Shown: positions 1-7,723 of the stretch, one piece after another
Layout of the letters: every line of letters starts with the position of its first letter
Numbering within the stretch: the stretch's first letter is position 1
Source: Schleiferiaceae bacterium
GTDB taxonomy: Bacteria > Bacteroidota > Bacteroidia > Flavobacteriales > Schleiferiaceae
Length of the DNA stretch: 13,861 nt
NCBI GenBank assembly: GCA_023260615.1
Contig: JALQUY010000031.1
Location: 1 to 13,861, forward strand
Reading direction: 5' to 3'
Translations under genes and position numbers: made by a program
The notes under the pieces: model-generated
Seen by the model: the letters and a program-made list of their open reading frames with translations, nothing else
Told to the model about the DNA's origin: nothing
The model's database searches: none

Positions 1-277
1 TTTTGACCTTTAGAATACCAATGGGCGACCCAATACGATCAGCGAGCATGTTCACGTACTTAATGGTCTTTTCTTCTAGTGATTCTATTTCATTGTCGGG
101 CAATGGCCAATATGGGCTTAAAGCATCAAAGGCCTGCTTTATCTTGTTTTGCCTGAAAAGTTCGGCCACTTTTTTAGACATGGCCTCCGTGTCAGGGATA
201 TCTTTTAGATAGTCATCTTGCGCAAAAGCGCTCAAACCCACAACAAAGACAAAAAGAGAAAGAAAAAAGCGCTTCAT
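1..277 (-). CDS. Secreted protein of unknown function (partial, N-terminal 92 residues)
   Basis: Reading leftward from the ATG at 277-275, the frame stays open to the window edge, so only the first 92 residues are visible. Residues 1-19 (MKRFFLSLFVFVVGLSAFA) form a clear signal peptide: a basic start, a hydrophobic core and an AFA-Q cleavage site. The protein is therefore probably periplasmic, or exported further. The visible mature part is charged and probably helical (about residues 30-85) and shows no cysteine, motif or family I recognise. The gene follows the pseudouridine synthase by 40 bases in the same direction. A weak -7-like box (TATATTTA) lies in that gap, so it may have its own promoter. 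The signal peptide makes this a confident gene; the function is unknown. Confidence 0.8.
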   Translation of the reverse strand, partial: MKRFFLSLFVFVVGLSAFAQDDYLKDIPDTEAMSKKVAELFRQNKIKQAFDALSPYWPLPDNEIESLEEKTIKYVNMLADRIGSPIGILKVK

Positions 278-317
278 GAGATTTACTATTTGTAAGACTA
301 AATATAGCTCATTCAAC

Positions 318-1133
318 CTACCGCTTCCTCGGCCCCTTTCTGGGCTTTCCACGGTAACCGGCCCCAGGTTGGTGGAAGTCTTTGGGACGCGGTCCAGCCT
401 TGGGAGCGGTAGGTCCGCCATCGCTGTCCTTCACGGCCGCCTGCAACTTCCGGACTTCGGATTCTGTCAGTTCGCGCCAGCTGCCCGGCTCTAATCCATC
501 GCTGGATAGGTGCATGATGCGGGTGCGTTCGAGGTAGACCACTTCATGCCCGACGTATTCAGCCATTCGGCGGATTTGACGGTTCAGACCTTGTACAAGA
601 ATGATCTTGTAGCTGTTGGCGCCGGTTCGGCGGATGTCGCAGGGAAGCGTTCGGGTCCCGAGCATGGGAACGCCTTGGGCCATCTTTTGGATCGCTTCAT
701 CCGAAATAGGCTTCTTCACCCGAACGAAGTACTCCTTCGGGTGCGCATTGCCCGCCCGCAGAATCTTATTGACCGAATCCCCATCGTTCGTCAGCAACAG
801 TAGCCCCGTCGAATCCTTGTCCAAACGCCCGACCGTAAAAATGCGTTCCGGGTAGCGGATATAGTCGACCACATTCCCGCGAATACTTCGATCTGTCGTC
901 GACGTGATACCCGCTGGCTTGTGCAGCAAAATAAAGACCGCCTGAGGCTTGGCTTCCGCGTGGAGCACCTGGCCGTGCACTTCCACCCGATCGCCTGGCT
1001 TCACCGTGTCGCCAAGGACAGCTTTTCTGCCATTTAAACGAACGGCTCCGGATTCTATGGCCCGATCCGCCTCCCTCCGGCTGCAAACGCCGTGGCTGCT
1101 GATGTATTTATTGAGGCGAATGCCGGTTTCCAT
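318..1133 (-). CDS. rluF: 23S rRNA pseudouridine synthase, RluF type (RsuA family)
   Basis: This is a cytoplasmic RNA-modifying enzyme. RluF of E. coli converts U2604 of 23S rRNA to pseudouridine, and this protein matches RluF better than RluB or RsuA along its length. An S4 RNA-binding domain spans about residues 5-52 (IRLNKYISSHG, then SRREADRAI). The catalytic domain follows, with the motif GRLDKDSTG at 102-110, in which D105 is the catalytic aspartate. The RluF-like blocks VNKILRAGN (121-129) and QGLNRQIRRM (181-190) are present. Residues 235-271 form a Pro/Gly/Lys/Arg-rich tail, probably disordered, that the E. coli core does not need. I chose the ATG at 1133; the in-frame TTG 18 bases upstream overlaps the -7 promoter box and is unlikely to be used. 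It is separated from the adaptor gene by 51 bases and has its own promoter-like box. The family call is firm; the exact target uridine is inferred from homology. Confidence 0.93.
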   Translation of the reverse strand: METGIRLNKYISSHGVCSRREADRAIESGAVRLNGRKAVLGDTVKPGDRVEVHGQVLHAEAKPQAVFILLHKPAGITSTTDRSIRGNVVDYIRYPERIFTVGRLDKDSTGLLLLTNDGDSVNKILRAGNAHPKEYFVRVKKPISDEAIQKMAQGVPMLGTRTLPCDIRRTGANSYKIILVQGLNRQIRRMAEYVGHEVVYLERTRIMHLSSDGLEPGSWRELTESEVRKLQAAVKDSDGGPTAPKAGPRPKDFHQPGAGYRGKPRKGPRKR

Positions 1134-1140
1134 AGCTCCG

Positions 1141-1148
1141 CGAAAGTA
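1141..1148 (-). promoter_or_regulatory. Bacteroidota-type -7 box of the rluF gene
   Basis: On the minus strand the sequence is TACTTTCG, one mismatch from the Bacteroidota -7 consensus TAnnTTTG, and it ends 7 bases before the ATG at 1133. Transcription would start almost at the start codon, giving a leaderless or very short leader. A degenerate TGTG lies about 21 bases upstream where the -33 TTTG box would be expected. This is a pattern match only. Confidence 0.45.
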
Positions 1149-1184
1149 CAACGGCCTTAGGAGGTTGACACATGCCCCATTCTA

Positions 1185-2285
1185 TTACTCTGCTTCGCCA
1201 ACAGGCAGCAAGACGTGAGCGCGCGCAACCACAAAACGTCCTTCGGGCAACGCTTCAAACGCCTTCATACCCTCTTTTTCGCCAAGTACTTTAACGGGAA
1301 CGGGTTGAATTTTGGCCCCAACAACCTGAAGGACGACGGTCTGGCCTTCCCATTCAAGCACCGCTTCACTAGGCAAAGCAGGGTGCATGCTCGACGCCCG
1401 CTGAATCCAGGCTTGTACAAAGGCACCCGAGCGCAATTCATGAACCTCCGCATCGGGGTGCCCATGAACGGTATAGCTTCCATTCGCCGAGGGCGCCTTC
1501 CCTACTTCTTTTACGGAACCTCTTTGACGCGTTGGCGAACCATTGAGTGCAAATTCAAAGGTTTGACCCGGCATAACCTCCTCTGCTTCTTTGCCAAATA
1601 CCCCAAGTTCAATGTGGCTATGCTGCGGATTCTCCACACGGAGCAACACGTCAGTAGGTGCCGCGTAGCTGCCCAAATTTGCAGCCACATCGTGTACGTA
1701 TCCATCAAAAGGCGCCTTCAGGCTCCAAGAAGTCTTTAATCCGGTGACCTTCAATTCCTCGGCCCCAACGCCCAATTGGGCCAAACGTGCCTTGGCAGAC
1801 GCCATGCGCACATTCCACGTCGAAAAATCTGCACGCGCACGATCCACTTCCTTTTGACTCGCAGCGGCTTCATTGGCCAGGTTTTGGAGTCGTTCGAGGG
1901 CGGCAGAGGCACGCTCGACTTCGGCCGAAGCCTCGAGATAATCCGTTTGCCATTGAATGAAGTCGGGGTGTTCAAGCTGGACTAAAATTTGACCCTTGCG
2001 AACGCGCTCGCCCTCATAAGGATAGATGGCTCGGACATAGCCGCCCACCACTGCGACCATATCCGCTCGACTTTGAGGGGGTATTTCTACGCGACCCGTA
2101 CAAGCTATTTCCTCACTGTACGGCTGAACACTGGCCGAGCCAATCAGGACCCCGTGGGACGCCATTTCCAAAGAGTCAAACGGTGGGAAATCAGAGACTA
2201 CCACCCCTTCTTCCGGGGCTTCCACCGTCCCTTGACACGCCACACATGCTATGGCTAAGAGCAGATACATACTTCCTTTTTTCAT
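1185..2285 (-). CDS. RND efflux periplasmic adaptor lipoprotein (CusB/CzcB, HlyD family)
   Basis: This is the membrane-fusion protein that joins the inner-membrane RND pump to the outer-membrane channel in a metal exporter. Residues 1-17 form a hydrophobic export signal ending in cysteines (C14 and C17, AIACVAC). Either could be the lipidated residue, but neither fits the lipobox perfectly. The first half of the lipoyl (barrel-sandwich) domain is about residues 76-112 (VVGGYVRAIYPYEGERVRKG). An Ala/Glu-rich helical hairpin spans about 113-172, and the returning lipoyl half is 188-217 (LKAPFDGYVHDV). Beta-barrel and membrane-proximal domains fill the rest. The 366-residue length is typical. 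The ATG at 2285 overlaps the TGA of the pump gene (ATGA), a sign of translational coupling. The gene ends in tandem stops, TAA TAG. There is no His-rich tail like those seen in some Zn adaptors. Confidence 0.92.
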   Translation of the reverse strand: MKKGSMYLLLAIACVACQGTVEAPEEGVVVSDFPPFDSLEMASHGVLIGSASVQPYSEEIACTGRVEIPPQSRADMVAVVGGYVRAIYPYEGERVRKGQILVQLEHPDFIQWQTDYLEASAEVERASAALERLQNLANEAAASQKEVDRARADFSTWNVRMASAKARLAQLGVGAEELKVTGLKTSWSLKAPFDGYVHDVAANLGSYAAPTDVLLRVENPQHSHIELGVFGKEAEEVMPGQTFEFALNGSPTRQRGSVKEVGKAPSANGSYTVHGHPDAEVHELRSGAFVQAWIQRASSMHPALPSEAVLEWEGQTVVLQVVGAKIQPVPVKVLGEKEGMKAFEALPEGRFVVARAHVLLPVGEAE

Positions 2286-5200
2286 GATTCAATGTGCGCT
2301 GTAGCGCTATAATAAATGAGTTTTGCTTGCGTGCATTTCAGATTCCATGCACAGTCGAAATAGGCCTGAACTTGATCCCAAAGGGCCCACATAGAGGTTC
2401 TGTAAGTGTTAAAGTCCATTTCACCCTGACGCCATTGTGCTTGATACGCCTGGGCAACCGATTCCCAATTGGCAAGGGCTTGGTACTGCTGCCACGCTGC
2501 CAGCCATTGCGCGTGTGTCTTCTTAGCGGCTTGGTAGTCCATTTGGTAGGCATCGCTTTGGTACGCGGCGTGAATTTCAGCCCAATCCACTTCTAGTTTT
2601 CGGACTTGACGGGCGCGTTGGTCTGCGGGACTCAAAGGCAACTGCATTCCCAACGTCAAGCCCGTAAAGCCAGGCACCGAATTCATTTGTTGCTGAAACG
2701 CACCTAGACGCCAATCGGGCGAAAAAGCCTGTGCTTTCGCAACGCTCAGTGCTGCATCCGCCCGATCTACGTTTCGCTCACCCAAGGCTGTAAACGCCGG
2801 ATGCAGGGCACTGTCCAACGTCACTAGAAGATCAACCTTGAAAACTTCGGCATCAGATTCCGTCCAATCCAATCCCGTTTGGAGGATTAATGACTGACGT
2901 GCATGCTCCAAGTCCGCCTTCCATTTCGCGCGCTCCACATGCCACTGCTGCAAAGCTAAGAGCGCAAGCTGACCCTCTTGCTTAGACCATTCACCCGCTT
3001 CCACGCGCTGGGCTATGCGATTCCCGTCCTGCTGGCTTTGCCGTATCATTTCATCCAGAAAGTGAACGCGCGCCAGCGCAACTTCATAGGACGCATACTG
3101 TTCAGCCACTTGACGCGCTACGGAACGCAAGGTGAGTGTAGCTTCGGCCTCTCGCTCCGCTATGTATGCCGATTTTTCGCGCTGTAGTGCGATGGTCTTG
3201 GCCACGGAACCTAGGGGTTGTTCGATGGATACATAGTAGTCCTGCTCGATACCATTCATTTGCCCCCTTTGCACCTGAAGTTGTGGATTTCCCCAGGAAG
3301 AGGCAGGAGATACCTGGGCTTGTTCCAACAGGATTCGTGCTTGCTTGGCTTCTACATGGTGTTCCAGCGCCGCCTGCTGCGCTTGACGAAGGGACGGCAT
3401 TTGGCCATTCATAGGACCCGCAAATCCAAGGAGTAGCACAAGGGCTGCTACCCCTTTCACCAAACGCCTTTCAAATTTTACAAAAAGCATGGGCAGTACC
3501 CCAAGTGTGAGCAAGGTGGCCGAAATCAACCCTCCAATCACGACGGTTGCCAACGGCTTTTGCACCTCCGCCCCTGCAGACACGGAAAAGGCCATGGGCA
3601 CAAAGCCCAGGGCTGCCACGGTGGCCGTCATGAGAATCGGCCGCAATCGATCCGCACTCCCTTGGATCACCGCATCACGCCATGCCCAACCCAGACGGTG
3701 CAATTGGCGAATTCGGCCCGCCAGCACAATCCCGTTGAGCACTACCACCCCAAAAAGTGCAATGAAGCCAATGCCTGCGGATATAGAAAACGGCATACCA
3801 CGTAAAAACAGCGCAGCCACGCCCCCAATGGCGGATAATGGGATGGCGGTAAAGATCAATACCGCATAGGGTATGCTTCGGAACGTCATATAAAGCAACA
3901 GAAAAATGAGTACCAATGCGGCAGGAACAGCAATTTGCAAGCGCTTGACAGCCGCACGAAGGTTTTCAAAATCGCCCCCAATATGCAGACGATACCCAGG
4001 AGGAAGAACCACCTGCTCCTGGATGGCTGCTTCGACATCGGCCACCACACTCGCCATATCTCGCCCACGCACATTAATTCCAACGGAAATGCGACGGCTC
4101 GCCTGGGAACGGCTGATTTGAGAAGGCCCTTGCACCTCCTCCCAATTGGCCACAGCAGCCAATGGAACAAGATGTCCGCCACTCGAACGAACCGAAAGTG
4201 CTTGACCCGTGATATCCGATCGACCTTCTTGGGAAGCCCGAACCGCAATATCAAAACGTTGCTGGCCTTCGTACATGGTACCCGCAATTCCTCCAGCATA
4301 CGCGTATTCGATGGCTTGCCCTACCTGGGCCAACTGCACGCCGTGAAAGGCCATGGCTGGCCGATTGGGGACCCAACGCTGAAAACGCATGCCTTGAGTC
4401 GCCTCCACCTTGATGTCCACGGCTCCTGGAATGGGCGCCACTGCGCGCGCCATAGTTTGGGCCAATTCCGACAAGCGATCCAAATCATCTCCGTAGAGTT
4501 GCAGGGCGATGTCGGATTTTGAACCGCTGATCAATTCATTGAATCTGAGCTGAATGGGCTGGGTAAACTCAAAAAGCGCCCCCCAGACATTCTGCAATGA
4601 AGCATCCATCTTAGCGACTAATTCTTCGCGCGAGTCCGCACTCACCCACTCCGCTTTTGGCTTCAAAAGAATCATAACGTCCGCGGCCTCCATGGGCATG
4701 GGATCCGTAGGAACTTCTGCGGTGCCAATTTTACTTACCACGTGCAAAACCTCCGGGAAATCCTGCATGAGCTTCGTTTCAGCCTCGGTGGTGATGCGGA
4801 CCATTTCGTCCAAATTGCTTCCGGTCGGTATGGAGACCTGCATGGCCAAATCACCTTCTTCCAAGTTGGGAATGAAGACGCTCCCCAGGGATTGAAATCC
4901 CAAAATAGCCACCACCAGGAGGGCAAAGGCAGCTAAAAAGACGGAATCCATTCGGCCCATGCCGCGCTCCAGCACCCCCGCATACCGGTGCCGAAGCTTG
5001 CGCATGAAACGTTCGGACCGATTTTCCTCCTCTTCGGGCCTCAGCACCAAGGCAGCCATCGCGGGAACATAGGTTAAGCTGAATACCAAAGCGCCGACCA
5101 AGGCAAAGACCACCGTTTGGGCCATGGGGCGGAACATTTTGCCTTCAATTCCAGTCAAGGTCAGGATGGGTACAAAAACCACCAAGATGATGAGGACGCC

Positions 5201-6538
5201 AAATGCGGCCGACTGGTAAATCGATGCAGCGCTTTGCACCACTATGGCTTCTCGCTCGGCTCGCCCCGTTACCTTTTGAGCAAAGAGGGTAGCGAGCACC
5301 GCTTCGACAATGATAACGGCACCATCTACAACGATGCCAAAATCAATCGCTCCCAACGACATCAGGTTGGCTGAAACCGAAAAGAACTTCATGCACCCCA
5401 ATGCGAAAAGCAACGAGAGCGGGATTACGCTAGCCACCACCAAGCCGGCTCGGAGGTTGCCCAGTAACAAGATCAACACAAAAATCACGATTAGACCGCC
5501 CTCCACGAGGTTGGTCTGCACGGTGTTCAACGCCCTACCCACGAGGTCCGACCGGTTTAGGTAGGGTTTAATATGGACACCGGGAGGCAAACTGGGCGCA
5601 ATAGCCGCTACCCGCTCCTCAATCGCCTGTGTAACATCGTAGCTATTGGCGCCCTTGAGCATCAGAAAAATACCCCCAACCGCTTCTCCTTGGCCATCTC
5701 GCGTTAAGGCACCGTAGCGGGGCGCTGCACCATATCGAACCTCTGCAACGTCGCGAACTAGAACAGGTAGACCTTGATCCGGGCGATTCAAGACCACCTG
5801 CCCAATGTCGTCCAAAGAGGTATAGAGGCCTTCCATTCGGATATACGTAGCGGTACTCCCCTTTTCGATGTACGCTCCCCCGGCATTCTGATGTCCTTGC
5901 TGTACCGCTTCAAATACATCCGATACCGTCAAGCCCACTTCTTGCAAACGTGCCAAATTCACAGCCACTTCATACTGCTTAAGTGTGCCACCAAACGAGC
6001 TCAATTCAACCACACCTGGTATTCCAGCCAGTTGACGTTTGATCTGCCAATCGTGTATGCTCCGGAGATCCATCAGGGAATAGCTGTACCCGGGATCGAC
6101 TTCGAGCGTATACTGATAAATCTCACCTAGCCCCGTCGTGATGGGCATCAAAGACGGGCGTTCTATGCCTGGCGGAATACCTGCGGCTGCTTGATCCAAT
6201 TGTTCGTTCACCCGTTGACGTGCGACCATCGCATCCAAATGATCGTCAAAAACGATGGTGACTACGGACAAACCATACCGGGAAATACTTCGCACTTCTT
6301 CTACCCCAGCAACGTTGGAAACCGCCAGTTCTATGGGATACGTAATGAACTGCTCTACCTCTTGCGGTGCAAGGGCCGGTGCTGTGGTTACAATTTGCAC
6401 CTGATGATTGGTGATGTCAGGTACGGCATCTATGGGCAGCTGTACGGCGCTGACAAGTCCCCAAATCACGACCAGGGCTGTGCCTGCAAAGACCAACCCT
6501 TTGGCGCGTACCGAAAAAGCAATAATGTTTTTAATCAT
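2282..6538 (-). CDS. CzcA-type heavy-metal RND pump fused to a TolC-like outer-membrane factor
   Basis: This is a proton-driven exporter of divalent metal ions. The first ~1025 residues are a complete HME-RND pump: TM1 near residues 11-32, a porter domain, the TM4 signature GAIDFGIVVDGAVIIVE (396-412) with D399, D405 and E412, a second porter half, and closing TM segments to about 1020. The DFGIVVDG form is that of CzcA/CnrA (Zn, Co, Cd, Ni). CusA (Cu/Ag) lacks the first Asp, and the position of CusA Met623 is Ala here, so a divalent substrate is the better guess. A hydrophobic signal-like stretch follows (about 1026-1043), then ~370 residues of Gln/Ala-rich coiled helices matching TolC/CusC proteins. 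No separate channel gene is present nearby. Such fusions are common in Bacteroidota. I chose the ATG at 6538 (MIKNIIAFSVRAKG) because it matches the family start; an upstream TTG at 6568 does not. Confidence 0.93.
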   Translation of the reverse strand: MIKNIIAFSVRAKGLVFAGTALVVIWGLVSAVQLPIDAVPDITNHQVQIVTTAPALAPQEVEQFITYPIELAVSNVAGVEEVRSISRYGLSVVTIVFDDHLDAMVARQRVNEQLDQAAAGIPPGIERPSLMPITTGLGEIYQYTLEVDPGYSYSLMDLRSIHDWQIKRQLAGIPGVVELSSFGGTLKQYEVAVNLARLQEVGLTVSDVFEAVQQGHQNAGGAYIEKGSTATYIRMEGLYTSLDDIGQVVLNRPDQGLPVLVRDVAEVRYGAAPRYGALTRDGQGEAVGGIFLMLKGANSYDVTQAIEERVAAIAPSLPPGVHIKPYLNRSDLVGRALNTVQTNLVEGGLIVIFVLILLLGNLRAGLVVASVIPLSLLFALGCMKFFSVSANLMSLGAIDFGIVVDGAVIIVEAVLATLFAQKVTGRAEREAIVVQSAASIYQSAAFGVLIILVVFVPILTLTGIEGKMFRPMAQTVVFALVGALVFSLTYVPAMAALVLRPEEEENRSERFMRKLRHRYAGVLERGMGRMDSVFLAAFALLVVAILGFQSLGSVFIPNLEEGDLAMQVSIPTGSNLDEMVRITTEAETKLMQDFPEVLHVVSKIGTAEVPTDPMPMEAADVMILLKPKAEWVSADSREELVAKMDASLQNVWGALFEFTQPIQLRFNELISGSKSDIALQLYGDDLDRLSELAQTMARAVAPIPGAVDIKVEATQGMRFQRWVPNRPAMAFHGVQLAQVGQAIEYAYAGGIAGTMYEGQQRFDIAVRASQEGRSDITGQALSVRSSGGHLVPLAAVANWEEVQGPSQISRSQASRRISVGINVRGRDMASVVADVEAAIQEQVVLPPGYRLHIGGDFENLRAAVKRLQIAVPAALVLIFLLLYMTFRSIPYAVLIFTAIPLSAIGGVAALFLRGMPFSISAGIGFIALFGVVVLNGIVLAGRIRQLHRLGWAWRDAVIQGSADRLRPILMTATVAALGFVPMAFSVSAGAEVQKPLATVVIGGLISATLLTLGVLPMLFVKFERRLVKGVAALVLLLGFAGPMNGQMPSLRQAQQAALEHHVEAKQARILLEQAQVSPASSWGNPQLQVQRGQMNGIEQDYYVSIEQPLGSVAKTIALQREKSAYIAEREAEATLTLRSVARQVAEQYASYEVALARVHFLDEMIRQSQQDGNRIAQRVEAGEWSKQEGQLALLALQQWHVERAKWKADLEHARQSLILQTGLDWTESDAEVFKVDLLVTLDSALHPAFTALGERNVDRADAALSVAKAQAFSPDWRLGAFQQQMNSVPGFTGLTLGMQLPLSPADQRARQVRKLEVDWAEIHAAYQSDAYQMDYQAAKKTHAQWLAAWQQYQALANWESVAQAYQAQWRQGEMDFNTYRTSMWALWDQVQAYFDCAWNLKCTQAKLIYYSATAHIES

Positions 6539-6549
6539 ACTTCCGTGTT

Positions 6550-6588
6550 CTAATGTACATGATGACAAGGACCTTCATCGAGGTCCAT
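6550..6588 (-). other. Mini-ORF of 12 codons ending CHHVH, between the PHDH gene and the pump
   Basis: An ATG at 6588 opens the frame MDLDEGPCHHVH, which stops at TAG 11 bases before the pump's ATG. It is in the same frame as the preceding 136-residue gene, separated from it only by that gene's TAA and one Trp codon. It could be a short leader peptide, a tail lost from the upstream protein through a nonsense change, or chance. The potential metal ligands (one Cys, three His in five residues) next to a metal pump are the only reason to list it. No ribosome-binding site is evident. Translation is not shown. Confidence 0.25.
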
Positions 6589-6591
6589 CCA

Positions 6592-7002
6592 TTACACTAG
6601 AACGGGAGGTGGACGATGCGCCCAACTTTGGGCATGCCCCAAAGCCTGACGTTGCCCTGGAGTCACCTGAAGCGACTGAACAGGAAGTTGGGCGACTTTT
6701 AACGCCCAAGCGAAAATGGGGGTCTCCGAGTTCCGGAGATACTGCTGCGCTAGAACGCCAAAAGGAACCTCTGCATCAGCGCCTGCCACCGTAAAATGGG
6801 AAAGATGATCCACACCGAGATCGAAGCCCACGGGGGAGGAAGCCATCCAGTTGGATTGCGTATCGGTATGATCGTGTGGAATAACGCTATGCGCCAACAA
6901 CAAGCCCAAGGCCAGAAACAAAGCCATAGCACGAAGGGGCTGTTTCCAAAGCGTCAACTGTGGAAGCCTTACGTGTAGAAAAGCGTTTCTGAGGCTAAAC
7001 AT
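6592..7002 (-). CDS. Membrane-anchored protein with PHDH motif, likely accessory to the metal pump
   Basis: This is a 136-residue protein with a basic N-terminus and one hydrophobic segment at about residues 24-40 (uncleaved anchor or signal), followed at once by HSVIPHDHTD (38-47). The rest is probably periplasmic, with further histidines at 66, 69, 123 and 129 and a Pro-rich end (RPPPVLV). Small Bacteroidota proteins with a hydrophobic segment followed by a His-rich PH-H motif often sit before CzcA/CusA genes; I infer that this is one of them and that it may bind metal in the periplasm. I cannot name a Pfam family with certainty. It starts 38 bases after the small membrane protein gene and ends 53 bases before the pump ATG, all in one direction, so co-transcription is likely. 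A -7-like TACATTCG (7007-7014) lies four bases before its ATG, which would give an additional leaderless transcript. Confidence 0.75.
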   Translation of the reverse strand: MFSLRNAFLHVRLPQLTLWKQPLRAMALFLALGLLLAHSVIPHDHTDTQSNWMASSPVGFDLGVDHLSHFTVAGADAEVPFGVLAQQYLRNSETPIFAWALKVAQLPVQSLQVTPGQRQALGHAQSWAHRPPPVLV

Positions 7003-7040
7003 GCTACGAATGTAGGTTTTTTTGAGGGGGCTTCTTGCGT

Positions 7041-7211
7041 TTAGGACCTAAAGCGCTTGGCTAAAACAATGTATGCGAAGGCCAACATGCCGGCCCCCAT
7101 TCCAATGAACAGCCCAGGCACCAGGTAGCCCATGGCCATGCCTAGGCCCATCCCGGCCATCATGGCACCAACGAAGGACAGGCCCCCCGCAATTTTCTGT
7201 GCGTCAGTCAT
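7041..7211 (-). CDS. Small Gly/Met-rich two-helix membrane protein, function unknown
   Basis: This 56-residue protein is almost entirely membrane-embedded: helix one about residues 8-29 and helix two about 31-50, joined by a VPG turn, with a basic KRFRS end that should face the cytoplasm. Both helices are packed with glycine and methionine in GxxxG-like spacing, suggesting tight helix packing or oligomers. I recognise no named family. It is probably the first gene of the metal-efflux transcription unit (38 bases before the next gene). I chose the ATG at 7211; an in-frame TTG at 7235 lies upstream of a -7-like box and is less likely. The protein is short, but the two clean helices and the operon position support a real gene. 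Confidence 0.65.
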   Translation of the reverse strand: MTDAQKIAGGLSFVGAMMAGMGLGMAMGYLVPGLFIGMGAGMLAFAYIVLAKRFRS

Positions 7212-7217
7212 GGTTGA

Positions 7218-7245
7218 AAAACGTATTTTGGACAAGGTAGCCCAA
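7218..7245 (-). promoter_or_regulatory. Candidate promoter of the metal-efflux operon
   Basis: On the minus strand, TACGTTTT (7225-7218) matches the Bacteroidota -7 box TAnnTTTG with one mismatch. A TTG (7245-7243) lies 17 bases upstream in place of the -33 TTTG. The start codon at 7211 follows six bases after the box. This is the 50-base gap shared with the divergent DUF1643 gene, and no inverted repeat that would suggest a metalloregulator operator is visible in it. Confidence 0.35.
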
Positions 7246-7261
7246 TTTCTACGGAACCTTC

Positions 7262-7723
7262 ATGCAAAAAGCTAGCCAATTATCACCGTGCCGAACCTAC
7301 AGGTACCGCTTGGATCGGACGTGGGACCGCGCCAAGCCTAGCGTACTCTTTGTTCTCTTCAATCCAAGCACAGCGGATGAGTCCCTCGATGACCCAACCC
7401 TCCGACGCTGTATTGGCTTTGCTCAAAATTGGGGCTATGGGGGGCTCTGTGTGATTAATCTGTACTCGCTGCGAACTCCGAATCCCAAAGAGTTACTTGC
7501 TCACCCAGAGCCCAAGGGTCCTGCTCAGATGCAATTTTTTCAGGAAGCCTTGGAGGAGCACCAGGATGTCGTTTGTGCATGGGGACTACAAGGGGGACCC
7601 ATTTCCCACCATTTTAGCCCTGGGACCCACCGAATTTTTCACTTAGGACTTAATCGGGATGGAAGCCCTAAGCATCCGCTTTACCTCCCAGCCTCAAGTG
7701 ACCTGCTTTCCTGGCCCGAGTAG
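7262..7723 (+). CDS. DUF1643 domain protein
   Basis: This is a 153-residue cytoplasmic protein covering a full DUF1643 domain, a family of unknown biochemical function found in bacteria and phages. The family landmarks are all present: an N-terminal CRTYRYRLDRTW, then LFNPSTADE (32-40), DDPTLRRCIGFAQNWGYGG (43-61), the NLY block (66-68), AWG (106-108), and the closing LGLNRDGSPKHPLYL (128-142). No signal peptide or membrane helix is seen. It is a lone gene on the plus strand, divergent from the metal-efflux operon and convergent with the next gene, whose terminator arms begin about ten bases after this stop codon. Nothing links it functionally to the metal pump except position. The family call is firm; the role is unknown. 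Confidence 0.88.
   Translation: MQKASQLSPCRTYRYRLDRTWDRAKPSVLFVLFNPSTADESLDDPTLRRCIGFAQNWGYGGLCVINLYSLRTPNPKELLAHPEPKGPAQMQFFQEALEEHQDVVCAWGLQGGPISHHFSPGTHRIFHLGLNRDGSPKHPLYLPASSDLLSWPE

Noticed and set aside
1215..1739. Plus-strand open frame (174 codons) across the adaptor gene
   Set aside because: It lies entirely over the coding region of the adaptor lipoprotein and has no recognisable domain, signal peptide or plausible start context.
3935..4522. Long plus-strand open frame (195 codons) inside the pump gene
   Set aside because: It is antisense to a firmly identified RND porter domain, shows no protein-like pattern or family motif, and is one of many shadow frames expected in sequence of this composition.
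2282..6538. Assignment of the pump as a Cu/Ag exporter (CusA)
   Set aside because: The TM4 motif has the extra Asp of CzcA/CnrA-type pumps, and the position matching CusA Met623 is Ala, so a divalent-cation pump fits better. Substrate remains unproven.
7212..7261. Metalloregulator operator or regulator gene at the head of the metal-efflux operon
   Set aside because: No dyad of ArsR, MerR or Fur type is visible in the 50-base divergent gap, and no regulator gene is encoded in the window; control, if any, must come from elsewhere.
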